A stretch of DNA of 64,000 nucleotides from Ricinus communis (lineage: Eukaryota; Streptophyta; Magnoliopsida; Malpighiales; Euphorbiaceae): contig NC_063257.1 of NCBI RefSeq assembly GCF_019578655.1, positions 27,235,939-27,299,938 of the forward strand. Reading direction: 5' to 3'. Position numbers and translations under genes: made by a program. Positions 11,941 through 22,464 of the stretch are shown piece after piece; the first letter of the stretch is position 1; every line of letters begins with the position of its first letter. The notes below the pieces were generated by a model, which had not been told where the DNA came from, did not search any database, and worked only from the letters and a program-made list of their open reading frames with translations.

Positions 11941-14875
11941 GAATCGCGGCATGCCCAAATATTCTGATTCAGGATTTGCACCATTGGGATCTCCATTCTT
12001 CCTTGTTCCTCTAGGAACGAGGACTCATGATGATGCAAGGTTGGGCATAAGGAATCATGGGAATGCAATTAACAAGCTTGATTTGTGGCGTTGGGCTTAG
12101 CTTGATGATTATGTAGGAGAGATGTAAATCCAAGCGCATCAGGGAGAAATTATATTATTTTCAATTAATCCAAGCATAATACGAGCCAAAATTCGAGCAC
12201 TTTAATGTTTGAAATGCATATAAGGAAGTAATTTGGGTTGGAGAATTTTTAGGTAGGCTCACCAGAATTTACCCTTATTTTTATTAAGCTAGCTCATAGA
12301 ATTTGGGGCTACGAGGGTTGTTGCCTAGTCAACTCCTCTCTTGTTCTTAATTTGACTTTAGTTTATTAATCTTTATTTAATTATTTATTCATATTTAGCT
12401 TTTGGTTTCTTCTTACGGAATAAAGGCTTTCACACTATAAAAATCGCATGCAACTGAATACTTGAGGCTAATAAGCATATTATTTTAGTTTTCTACATTA
12501 CAGGAAATTAAGTTATAGGTTCTTTTAAGAAATTTGTGGACTTACCAACACTCTCGCTAGTAAGCATAGACTTCTCCCTCACGTTCTTTCTTTCTCTTGT
12601 GTTCTTTATCTATGCTTGTGTTTAAATCAATTCGATTTGATCCTTACACTTAGCCGTATGGAAGAGAACAAAGAACATGTGATTTCTTTCCTTATCGGAT
12701 ATGAAATCCTACCTATATTCTCATTTTTTTATCTTTTTTTGTCTCTCTTTCTAATCTCTATCTAGTATGTTCATTTGGTTTTATATCAAGAACATATACA
12801 CGAGTGTTGAGTGAAAGCGCTTGGAAGTAGCAATCATAGGCACTGATCCAATGCTTCAATAATTGCAAAGAAAAAAAATTAGTTGATCGTGTATTAATAT
12901 CATTCTTCGAGTGATCATGGAGGAATATTTTAGAGGAAAGAGGAAATGCCGAGAATCGAGGCATGCCTAAATATTTTGACTTAGGATTTGCACCATTAGG
13001 ATCTCCATTCTTCCTTTTTCCTCTAGGCACGAGGACTCCTGATGACGCAAGGTTGGGCATAAGGAATCATGGGAATGCAATTAACAAGCGTAATACAAGC
13101 CGAAATTCGAGCTCTTTGATGTATGAAATGCATACAATGAAATAATTTGGATCGGAGTGTTTTTAGGTAGGCCTACACGATTTTATCCTTATTTTTGTTA
13201 AACTAGCTTATAAAATTTAGGACTACGAGAATTGTTACCCAGTCAACTCCTCTCTAGTTCTTGATTTGACTTTAGTTTATTAATCTTTATTTATTTATTT
13301 ATTCATATTTAGCTTCTAGTCTTTTCTTCTTATGGAAGGAGGATTTTCGCATTAGAAAAACCGCACGCAACTGAATATTTGAGGCTAATGAGCCTATTAT
13401 TCTAGTTTTTTACTTTGCAGGAAATAAAGTTATGTGTTCTTTCAAGAAATTTGTCGACTTATCAACACTTGCGTGAGTGAGCATAGACTTATTCCTCACA
13501 TCCTTCTTTTCTCTTATGTTCTTTGTCTATGCTTGTGTTTAAATCAATTCTTTTTGATCCTCACACTTACCCGTATGGAAGAGAATAAAGAACATGTGAT
13601 TTCTTTCCTTATCGGATCTGAAATCCTACTTGTATTCTCATTTTATTTGTTTCTTTTGTGTCTCTCTTTCTAATCTCTATGTAATATGTTGGTTTGGTTT
13701 TATTTAGGGAGCATGAACACTAGTGTTGTGTGAATGCCCGTGGAAGCAGCAATCGTAGGCACCGATACAATGCCTCAACAAATGCGAAGAAAGAAAATTT
13801 GTTGATCATGTATTGATATCGTTCTTCGAATAATCATGGAGGAATCTTTTAGATGAAAGAAGGTTGCCGAGAATGGACGCATGCCCAAATATTCTGACTC
13901 AGGATTTGACCGATGGCATTAGGGCTTAGCTTGATGATCAAGGAGGAGAGATGTAAATCCACATGCGGTAAGGGAGTAATCAGGTTGTTTTTTATTAATC
14001 CAAGTGTAATACAAGCCAAAATTCGAGCGCTTTGATGTTTGAAATGCATATAATGAAGTAATTTTGGTTGGAGTATTTTTAGGTAGGCCCACCCCAATTT
14101 ACCCTTATTTTTTTAAAGCTGGCTCATAAAATTTAAGACTACGAAAGTTGTTGCCTAGTCAATTCCTCTTTTATTCTTTATTTGACTTTAGTTTATTAAT
14201 CCTTATTTATTTATTTATTTACTCATATTTAGCTTCTAGTCCTTCTTATGGAATGAGGGCTTTCGCACTATAAAAATCACATGCAACTGAATACTTGAGG
14301 CTAATGAGTATTATTTCAGTTTTCTACCTTACAGAAAATCAAGTTATGGGTTACTTTAAGAAATTTGTGGACTTATCAACACTCGTGCTAGTGAGCATAG
14401 ACTTATCCCTCACGTCCTTCCTTTCTCTTGTGTTCTTTGTCTGTGCTTGTGTTTAAATCAATTTGATTTGATCCTTATGCTTAGCAGTATGGAAGAGAAC
14501 AAAAAACATGTGATTTCTTTCCTTATCGGATCTGAAGTACTACCTAGATTCTCATCTTTTTGTTTTTTTTATGTCTCTCTGTCTAATCTCTATCTAGTAT
14601 GTTGGTTTGATTTTATATGGGGAGCATAAACACAAGTGTTGAGTGAAAGCGTATGGAAGTGGTAATCATAGGCACCGATCCAATGCTTAGAGGAATGTGA
14701 AGAAAGAAAATTAGTTGATTGTGCACTGATATCATTCTCTGAATAATCGCGGAGGAATTTTTTAGAGATAAGAGGGAAAGTCGAGAATCGAATCATGCCC
14801 AAATATTTTGACTTAGGATTAGCACCATTAGGATCTCCATCCTTCCTTCTTCCTCTAAGCACGAGGACTCTTGTA
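11941..14875 (+). repeat. SAT1 tandem array, three consecutive forward units
   Basis: The cleanest tandem stretch. The tagtatg-tt-tttggtttta landmark recurs near 12765, 13684 and 14596 (spacing about 919 and 912). The TATA-like segment recurs near 12433, 13350 and 14269. The first unit lacks the segment after aattaacaag and the second lacks the segment after gactcaggattt, each about 100 bases, so a full unit is about 1.0 kb. Short plus-strand frames (13434-13673, 14447-14629) contain MEENKEHVISFLIGSE, a peptide repeated in many units. Minus-strand frames 12758-13060 and 14590-14862 are the best preserved copies of the SAT1 minus-strand ORF. It is unclear whether either was ever expressed. Confidence 0.8.
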
Positions 14876-15165
14876 AAGCGAGTTGTTAAATATGAATTAT
14901 TTTGGAGTTAATTCTCTTTTTTTGTTCTTTATGAACTTGGTGAATTTATCCAGTGAAGGCTTGGTACTTTACAAATTTAGTTTAATCTAAATTTTTATTT
15001 ATGTTAAACAATCTTTAATTCCTTATAAATAAAGTGCTCAAGTACAAGTTATTTAAGGGTCCTATTGGGAGTTAGAGTTTCTTTGCTTGATTAGGTGAAC
15101 GATCCTTGGTGAAGACATCAACATTGAATATGGGTTTGGCACAAGTTAGCCACGTTCGTATCAAC
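14876..15165 (+). mobile_element. LTR fragment, type D, plus orientation
   Basis: Reverse complement of the beginning of the type D copies at 4774 and 61132: gaacttggtgaatttatcc, gtacaagttatttaaggg, gatccttggtgaagacatcaac, ending ggctaac-like 'agccacgttcgtatcaa' at 15165. Only the end half of the LTR is present. It abuts another gypsy fragment directly. Confidence 0.65.
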
Positions 15166-15797
15166 TAGCCTAGGAAAGGGTATGGAAAGCTTGAAGATGA
15201 TGGATAAGAGTTGCCAGATCAAGGCCAAATAGAAAAGGCTAAGGATCTTGAAGAATATGGACATAGAGAGTAAGATCAAGTGCAATGGTCTGAGGATCCA
15301 AAAGCCTTACCACAAGGCCCTATTAGTAGATTAAGAGCTAAGAAGTATCAAGAGGCCTTAACAAAGCATATCTAAGGCTTAGCATTCCACATGTGGGCAG
15401 ACCAAGGAGATTATTTGAGACAAGATAGTGTGGGTCACATCTCTTTTAATATATTATAAGTCCAAGTTCAAGATGGGCCAGTTCTACAAGCCACATTTGG
15501 GTTAGTTTAAGCTTCTTATATGGGCCTATTTAGCTTACACTTAAATAAGGCCCATGCGCATGATTTGTTTTTAGATTAGGGTTTTCTTTAGTTGCTCTAG
15601 GCGGGTACTTGTGTGTTTTAGCTTAATTAGGAATTCTCTTTAGTTATCTTTTAATTAGGAAGATTATCTCTATCCTTTTGAGATATGTTTCCTAAGTATG
15701 CTAGGATTCGGGTTTTTTTAGGCTTATAAAGCCTAAAACGAATTACTTTATAGATTTTAACTTATCAATAATATTTAAAGTAATTTTCCTTTCAAAA
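15166..15797 (+). mobile_element. Type G gypsy coding end plus LTR piece
   Basis: Contains a decayed plus-strand reading with GPISRLRAKKYQEALTKHI (about 15320-15375), the same class of C-terminal motif as in type C. Sequence like the type C LTR follows (agattagggttttctttag, gattatctctatcc, aaagcctaaaacgaatta). It ends near 15797, where SAT1 resumes at aatggaagctcatgg. It appears to be a third relative of types C and D. No LTR partner or TSD found. Confidence 0.55.
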
Positions 15798-16400
15798 TGG
15801 AAGCTCATGGAAGCGAGGCACAAAAGATTAAAAAGTGAGGCACAAAAGAAATGAACAAAATGAGAGAAATCAAGTTATGGGTTCTTGTAAGAACTTTATG
15901 GACATATGAAGAACTGATCTAGCAAACCTAGAGTTATTGCTCATGTCCTTCCTTTCTTTTTATGTTCTCTGTCTACTCTTGTGTTTAAATCAATTTGATT
16001 TGATCCTTACGCTTAGCCATATGGAAGAGAATTGGGCTTTATTAAACTTAACTCTCCATGTGGATTTGGTGCTTTGATCCAAATATCTTGAATAAGCCCA
16101 TTTAAGGCCTCCTTCATTCTTTTGGCCCTAGCCCTTGTAATTGGGCCTCTCTTGGCATTTGGGCTTAGAACATGATCTCCATGACTTGGTTGGTAACTTG
16201 GCTCCTTGGGCTTTGGGTTTGCATTAGTTCCTTTAGGCACGATGACTTCTTATGACATAAGGATTGGCGTAAAGAATCATAGAAACTTAATTGACGAGCT
16301 TAACTGGTAGCATTGAGGCTTAGCTTGATGATCAAGTAGGACGAGACGTAAATCCATGCTCGTAAGGAAGAAATATGAATATGAGTAAATAAATAAAGAA
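15798..16400 (+). repeat. SAT1 repeat with replaced middle
   Basis: Forward SAT1 (aatggaagctcatggaagc; gacatatgaagaactgatc; tgatccttacgcttagcc) that switches at about 16032, after atggaagagaa, into a 190-base segment encoding a retroelement tail peptide on the minus strand. It returns to SAT1 at tagttcctttaggcacgatgac (about 16225). The normal tagtatgatggtttgg landmark region is missing here. Confidence 0.7.
16013..16240 (-). pseudogene. Gypsy polyprotein C-terminal tail, fused to SAT1 minus-strand ORF
   Basis: A 75-codon frame. The middle reads GPITRARAKRMKEALNGLIQ, the tail motif type found at the C-terminal end of plant Ty3/gypsy polyproteins; before it is a Pro/Ser-rich stretch (NPKPKEPSYQPSHGDH). 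The first residues (MPKGT) correspond to the VPRGT of the recurring SAT1 minus-strand ORF, so this frame runs across the SAT1 boundary. A second, shorter version of the same join lies at about 17455-17530. This suggests the SAT1 minus-strand ORF derives from, or recombined with, a retroelement tail. No protease, RT or integrase lies nearby on this strand. Confidence 0.5.
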
Positions 16401-16866
16401 AGAACTAGAGGCTAAATATGAATAAATAAATAAAGAAAGATGAATAAATTGAAGTCTAATTAAGAACAAGAGAGGGCTGGATTGGTCAACAACTCTCGTG
16501 GTTCCAAATTTTATGATCCAGAATCTTTCCTTATTGGATCCAAAATCTTACCTATGTTCTCATTTTGCTCGTTTGTTTTGTGCCTCTCTTTCTAATCTCT
16601 ATCTAGTATAATGGTTTGGTTTTATCTGGGGAACATAAACACCAGTGTCGAGTGAAAGCACATGGAAGTGGCAATCATAGGCAACGATCCAATGCTTAGA
16701 CAAATGTGAAGAAATAAAATTAGTTGATCGTGTATTGATATCATTCTCCGAATGATCGTGGATGAATCTTCTAGAGGAAAGAGGAAACAATGAGAATCAA
16801 GACACGCCCAATATTTCGATTCAGGATTTGCACCATTAAAATCTCCATCATTCTTTGTTCCTAATA
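16401..16866. repeat. SAT1 inverted piece followed by forward unit
   Basis: 16401-16512 is inverted SAT1 (gaataaataaataaagaaag, aacaactctcgtggttcc). From about 16520 it is forward (ctttccttattggatcc, tagtataatggtttgg near 16606, gatctcc-like caaaatctccatcattc). Minus-strand frames 16599-16790 and 16622-16894 are the SAT1 minus-strand ORF in two frames. The same inverted-then-forward order recurs at about 58755-59320. Confidence 0.7.
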
Positions 16867-17440
16867 TGATTCTTGATGGATTTGCAAGAGTCACATTGCG
16901 AAATTGTTATGAAGAACATCTAAAGTCAGATTCACGAACAAGTACCCCGACCCAACACTTTACTAGATGTGTGAACCTTAGTATAGAAAAGGTTTTGGAT
17001 GCCACGTTCAAGTTTAAGGAAGAAGATGAGTGATAAGTCATAAAGGAATGCCACAAGACAAGTCTTAATAAGTACAATGAATTTAAATAGAGAAAATAAA
17101 ACCTAATTCCCATATGTAATAAGGAATTAATCTAAGATAGGAAATAACAAATAAACCCTAAATTAAAATCTTCCTAAATAGCAAAATATGCAACTTAATT
17201 GATTTCGTAAATCAAAGAGATCTTCATAATCATTTAAAATGGTGCCTCCCCCATGAGTTTCCCCTAAAAATGCCTAAGTAGTATATTAGGCATTGTTAGA
17301 ATGTTTTCTAAATGAAAAAATAAGAAACAAATTTGGCATATAGGAAAGAATGACCAAAACAAGTGCTAATACCTTTAAATAACCATAAGAGGTGGCTACC
17401 ATTGTTTCCTAATTAATTTTGCTACTTGGTTTGGAACTTG
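16867..17440. repeat. Segment F, copy 1 (insertion in SAT1)
   Basis: Non-SAT1 sequence from atgattcttgatggatttgc to about 17440. It includes cacattgcgaaattgtta, gaccctgacc-like 'taccccgacccaacac', gatgccacgttcaag, and aaatggtgcctccccc. It matches 59321-59812 along most of its length and is inserted at the same SAT1 position there. No coding function recognised (minus frame 16907-17113 is not conserved as a frame). Confidence 0.65.
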
Positions 17441-17787
17441 ATATTAATGGATCATTTGGGCTTGGAACTTGATCTCCTTGACTTGGTTGGCTACTTGGCT
17501 CCTTAGGCTTTGGGTTTGCATCAGTTCCTCTAGGCACGATGACTTCTGATGACACAAGGATTAGTGTAAGGAATCATGGAAACTCAATTGACAAGCTTAA
17601 CCGGTGGCATTGGGGCTTAGCTTGATGATGAAGCAAGATGAGATGTAAATCCAAACCCGTAAGGGAGAAATCATGTTGCTTTTTATTAATCCAAGCGTAA
17701 TACAAGCAGTAATGCAAGCATTTTGATGTTTATGAGGCATACAATGAAGTAATTTGGGTTGAAGTATTATTAGGTAGGCTCACGCGG
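17441..17787 (+). repeat. SAT1 repeat, truncated, with tail-peptide join
   Basis: Starts with a short minus-strand coding remnant (about 17455-17520, inverse of the NPKPKEPS/GD tail) joined at gcatcagttcctctaggcac to SAT1, the same join as at 16225. Forward SAT1 then continues through aaggaatcatgg, gatgatgaagcaag and gaagtaatttgggt to gtaggctcacgcgg, where a retrotransposon gag begins. Confidence 0.65.
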
Positions 17788-17797
17788 AAATGAAAAA

Positions 17798-18740
17798 GTG
17801 CAATGGAGTATAATGAACATCAATGAGGCTATGGAAAAGATGCAGTTATATATGGCAGCCAACCAAAGAGCCATACTAGAGCAAATCAATTCTAATGCTT
17901 GTGCAAGAAATAATAGGCAGAACTTGGTAGGCAATGAGAAAGATTTAGATTTAAGCTATAATGATGATGATAATGCCACAACTGTGAGTGTTAGCTGTGG
18001 GTTGAAACAATGTAAATGGGTAGAGGGAATAGTGGAAGTGAGTTTGGTGGTTACTATGGGTATAATGATGATGTGGATAGAAATTTGGGTAGCATCAAAC
18101 TTAGGATTCCTACCTTTTTAGGAAAATCAAATCTGGAGGCATACTTGGAGTGGGAAAAGCAAGTAGACCTTATCTTTGATTGTCATAATTTTTATGAGGA
18201 AAAGAAGGTAAAGTTAGTGGTTACTCAATTTTCTGAGTATGCAATAGTGTGGTGGGATTAATTGGTGGTGAGTAGGAGAAGAAACATGGAAGAGCCTATT
18301 GATACTTGGCATGCTCTCAAAATCATCATGAAAAGACATTTTGTACATAGACATTACCATAGGGAGTTACATTAAAGACTCCAAGCTTTGAAGAAAGGTA
18401 CTAGGAAGGTAGAGGATTATTATAAGGAAATGGAAATGCTCGTGACAAGGACTGATTTGGATGAAGATAGGGAAGCTACCATGGCACTTTTTATTAGTGG
18501 GCCCAATAAAGAGATTGTGGATAGGGTCAAATTGCAACATTATATAGAACTTGAGGAGTTAGTTCATCTTGCAGTTAAGGTTGAAAAGCAATTAAATTCA
18601 AGGGGCACAACAAGGTTGGAACAAAAAGGCACTTCAAGCAATAGGCCTAATTGGTATAATCAATGGAAAGGAAATAAAAGAGGAGATGATAAGGCTGTTT
18701 TTTTATGGGAGAAGGAGTAAGAATGTTTCAAGCAACAAGG
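17798..18740 (+). pseudogene. Level 1 gag (broken)
   Basis: Capsid-type gag of a Ty3/gypsy chromovirus-like element, in three overlapping frames (17798-18121, 18016-18261, 18388-18720). Recognisable family motifs: LEAYLEWEKQVDLIFDCHNF, then a stop right after WWD, TWHALKIIMKRHFV, a stop before RLQALKKGTRKVEDYYKEME, DLDEDREATMALF, and HYIELEELVHLAVKVEKQL. The zinc knuckle that should follow is reduced to a corrupted ECFKQQG near 18722, where a type C LTR cuts in. Gag packages element RNA in the cytoplasm. The upstream start is lost at the SAT1 junction. Confidence 0.85.
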
Positions 18741-19665
18741 TGATATGCAACCTCCATAAATAAGCTTAAGAACCTTTTTTAAATTATGGACCTCCAACAC
18801 ATTAACATGAAAACTCCAAGAACCAATTCAGTTCAACCCCTAAGAAAGGTTAGAAAATAGATTACTTAGAAAGATGATCAAGAATTAGAAACTAAGGAAA
18901 ACTAAGTCCCTTAAACCCCAATTCCAGGTATACCACAAGGATAGATCAACTCCTTGATAAGTAAGATTTGCATTCAAACAAGAACACAAAGACAAAGCAA
19001 ACAACTTTAAGGTTTAAAAACCAATTATCATTCAGCTTCAACTTCAACTTAATTTTTTTATTACATCAAAATTCATACTAGCCTTATATAGGCCTTAGAA
19101 ACCCTAAATCTTAACTTATAAGAATTTACATCTCATATAGGATAAAGATAACCTTCCTAACTAAAAGAGATAACTTAAACAAAGTCCTAATTATGTTAAA
19201 ATACATGTGTGGCTGCCCATAATAAGCCATAAAACCCTAATTTACATAAGTCATGTAGATAGGACTCATAACATAAGCCAAGTTAAGCCCAAAGTCTTCA
19301 TATGCTCCAATTAACTTTTTTAGTCTTTTTAAGCCCAATTAGATTCATTCAAGCCTAATAAACTGAATTAGATTAATGATCCTTGAACTTAAATCCAATT
19401 CTTCAAGCCTTGAAGTGTCCTTAGCCCAAAATTCTTAGATAAGCTCATTGACTTTTAATTTCAATCGAAGTAGGACTCCTAGTTGAATTAGGATTTCTTT
19501 CGTTTCTTGAACTCCTAATATCATCAGGACTCCTTGCAGGATTAGAATTCCTACTTGAGTTAACACTCCTTATTGGATTAGGATTCCTTAAGCTAGTAGG
19601 ATTTGTATAATCAAGGCTCATTTTTGCAGTAGGATTCATTGTGCTAGTTTGGTTAGTATCCTAAG
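18741..19665 (-). mobile_element. Type C LTR plus coding end, copy 3
   Basis: Starts tgatatgcaacctccataaa, as copy 2 at 11086, and continues with the same order: gttcaacccctaagaaagg, ctagccttatataggcc, ttcaagccttgaagtgtcc, then on the minus strand the six-residue minisatellite frame 19445-19639 (RNPNPI, RSVNSS, RNSNPA, RSPDDI, RNPNST, RSPTSI). It interrupts the level 1 gag just before its zinc knuckle. Left flank is caagg; a convincing right TSD was not found (ctaagg follows). The right limit is approximate. Confidence 0.65.
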
Positions 19666-19740
19666 GAGACCAACCTGACCGAAGCTAAACAAATTGAGGT
19701 AACTCGCTAGCCTTTGGTTGGGGCTTCGTTACTTAGTTAT
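19666..19740. other. Unassigned joint between type C and protease
   Basis: About 75 bases (ggagaccaacctgaccg...) that I cannot place in the type C element or in the protease. It may be decayed gag-protease linker of level 1. Confidence 0.3.
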
Positions 19741-19846
19741 GACTTCTTCCTTCACTTCAAGAACATTGGTGCCTAGACCAGTGCTTTACACTATTTGTTG
19801 ACTAGAGGTGTTCCTTTGGTTGCTAGCACTTTGATGGTAGAGAAAT
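19741..19846 (+). pseudogene. Level 1 protease, first part
   Basis: The frame ending VASTLMVEKL is the usual sequence after the active site in chromovirus-like aspartic proteases. The active-site DSGSCTN segment is corrupted (reads TRGVPL before VAST). The frame stops at the level 2 insertion and continues at 39025 (QLGLNLIPHPKPYKLLWLN). The enzyme would cleave the element polyprotein; this copy cannot. Confidence 0.75.
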
Positions 19847-20692
19847 TGATAGGAAATCATCATCTTAGCAACCATATACCCCAAAACTATTTAGTTATGA
19901 TACATATGGAATGCAAGAAAACACCCTCCAATCAAGATGATTCCAAAATCCAAGGATCTCCTCAAGTGAAGTTAGGGAAATCTAGTTCCAACAATGAAAC
20001 TAGCACTTGAATTCAACTCCAAATGCCACAAACCAAGTATGATTTGATAAGTTAAGAATCAAACATAAGATTTTGTTTAGAGAATGCTACAAACTAAAAA
20101 TAGTTTGATAAGTTCAAAGTTCATGCAAGAACTTAAGCAAAAACACTCATAAAGAGCAAATAAAGATTATCATTCATCAATTAATTCTTACAAATGAATT
20201 TGGCTTTGATATTTATAGCCAAAACAAGATAAAGAACCCTAAATGGATGTCTTTTGAGCTTTTCCACATTTTATCCCTTTAATCGCCATTAAAACTCATT
20301 AAAAGTGGTTGTTTTTACATTGATGGCACTCATTTTGTAACTCCCAAATGACAACTAATCTTGTGCATCCATTTTGTAACTCCAAATTATAACTAATCAT
20401 GTGCATCCATTGTGTAACTCCAAATGATGACTAACCATACCCTAACTTAAGAAAACCTAATAAAAATGAAAATAAAAAGGCTTCAAATGAATTGTATTGG
20501 ACCTTTGAGTTCAACCTAAACTGATTGCACTAAATTGATGATTTTGGACCCCTTTTGCAATCTTAAGCCTTGGGCTAAGCCTTGTTGTGTTTGAACACTC
20601 CAAATATCTTTAATTAAGTCCAACAAAACTTCTTGCATTGGATCTCCTTGAAAGCTTAAAGTATCATTTGTAGTTCTTGTCTTGTTGCATCA
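19847..20692 (-). repeat. Level 2 3' LTR
   Basis: Aligns end to end with 38153-39024. In minus orientation it starts TGATGCAACAAGACAAGAAC and ends TTTCCTATCA. Immediately inside the element is the purine-rich minus-strand run acaaggagagagggaa (20693-20708), the plus-strand primer site. The 38916-39152 frame in the other LTR includes MTRSKSKRMQEALLGLN, so the LTR start also encodes a polyprotein tail motif. Confidence 0.9.
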
Positions 20693-21955
20693 TTCCCTCT
20701 CTCCTTGTAAGGATTCGTCCTCGAATCAGCCTCATTGTCAACTTTATTATTATTTTATTGACGGCACGACAATCAATAAGCATCCTCTATGAACCATCTT
20801 TCTTAGGCACTAAGATTATAGGAACAGCACACAGACTCATGCTTTCTCTTTCGTATCCCTTATCCATAAGCTCACTCACTTGCCTTTGGATTTTTTTTGT
20901 CCCTTTGGGGTTGCATCTATATGCTGGCCTATTTGGTATGCTTGCACTTGGAATGAAATCAATTTGATGTTCAATTCCTCAAATTGGTAGTCCTTTAGGC
21001 ACATCTTTAGGAAAGAGGTCTTCATATTCCTACAAAAGCTCAAGAACAACACTAGGAAAATCCTTGTTAAGATCATTAGAAGTCATCAAAACTTCCTTGT
21101 ACATAAGTACAAGTAAAGGCGGCCTCAAGGTTAGTGTTTTTCTCATATCCATTAGCTTTGCATACACATTCATTTTTCTTTCACTCTCATCTCCCTTGTT
21201 TTCTCTCACCTTGTGTTTCCCATTACACTTACTTTTACCACTTACTTCACCTTTTTATTTTTTCACTATTTCTTGCTCCCTCCCAAGTTTTTCCCCATAT
21301 GAAGATTCAGGCTCTTCATATTATTGTTTAATTCTCATTTGATCATAAAAAATGGCCTTGAGAGGTGATGGTTCAAGATTGAACTTTTGTCCATCAATAG
21401 TCAAGGAATATCGATTCTTGAACCTATCATAAATCACACGCCTATCATATATCATATTGCCAAGGACTTCCCAATAAAAAATGTCTAGCATACATGGAAA
21501 CCACATCACAAAGCACCTCATCCTTATATCTCCTAATGGAAAAAAATTAGTACTTGATTATTTACCTTCACAACACCACTATCATTCAAGCATTGCAACT
21601 TGTAAGGCCTTGGGTGTTTGGTAGTTAGTAATTTCAATTTCTCCACAAGAAAAGTACTAGCAACATTAGTACAACTTCCACTATCAACAATCGTGTTACA
21701 TAACTTATTAGCAATTAAACAATGAGTATGAAACAAATTCTTACGCTGCTATCCATGTTCATCATGTTTACATTGCAAATTAAGTGTGCGTTATACTACT
21801 AACATATCCCCTTTAGCATAGTCAACATCACTAATATCCTCTGAAGTTGGCATGTCATCATTCTCATCATCATTTTTATTTTCACTTTCAAATTCAATAA
21901 TTCCATCTCTAACAGTCATGGTCCTTTTATTAGGGCAATCACCTGTATAATGAGC
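20693..21955 (-). pseudogene. Level 2 protease and truncated reverse transcriptase
   Basis: Read on the minus strand: after the gag knuckle, a spacer; protease with IVDSGSCTNVASTFLVEKL (active site DSG present, about 21650-21690) and PRPYKLQCLNDSGVVKVNNQ; then WEVLGN and a FKNRYSLTIDGQKF-like region; then the start of RT with PKDVPKGLPP-type sequence (frameshifted near 20990), LMDKGYE, VPIILVPKKDGS, an in-frame TAG at the conserved Trp, and RMLIDCRAVNKI. RT then stops: it is joined within a few codons to the tail and polypurine run, so the RT core, RNase H and integrase are gone. Non-autonomous and dead. Confidence 0.85.
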
Positions 21956-21960
21956 ATGTC

Positions 21961-22464
21961 TGATAGGTCATAAATAGTTATACTTATTATGTTTAATTCT
22001 TTTACATTTTGATTGGATAATGTGCTTAGTTGTGGTAATTGTGTTTATTCTGATTTAGATGGTGAAATATCAAGGATTGAGTGAAATTCAGCCAAAAGAC
22101 ATGTTTTAAAGCATTACTTGTCAAAAACTAAGTCTTTTGAAGGAAGAGCAAAAATTTGGGCAGAAGATCATTTTCAATAAGGCATGACCACGCCTTATAA
22201 TCCGTGTGCTGCTGGAACCTGTAGAAGAGAGCTTCAAATTTTTCAAGATAAATTTGTGGTGGACACACTTTTATATAATTTCCTTTCTTTTTGGAACTGC
22301 TAGATAAAGAGAACTTTCTCCTATGTATTTAGGATTTTTTTGTTTAGATTACTCTTTATCTTATCCTTCCTTATAGGGATAAGATCATATAGGAAGTTTA
22401 TTTCTTTTTAATAAGGATTCTCTTATTAGGGTTTAGGTTTAACTTCCTATATAAGGAGGCTAGT
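21961..22464 (+). repeat. Level 3 5' LTR, first part
   Basis: tgataggtcataaatagtta... matches 35378-35881. It contains a degenerate palindrome aaggcatgaccacgcctt (22179-22196). It is cut by level 4 at ctagt (22460-22464). Confidence 0.93.

Noticed and set aside
13434..13673. Short repeated peptide MEENKEHVISFLIGSE as a small conserved gene
   Set aside because: It recurs in most repeat units but is lost by frameshift or stop within a few dozen codons in nearly all, with no constant end. Kept only as a repeat landmark.
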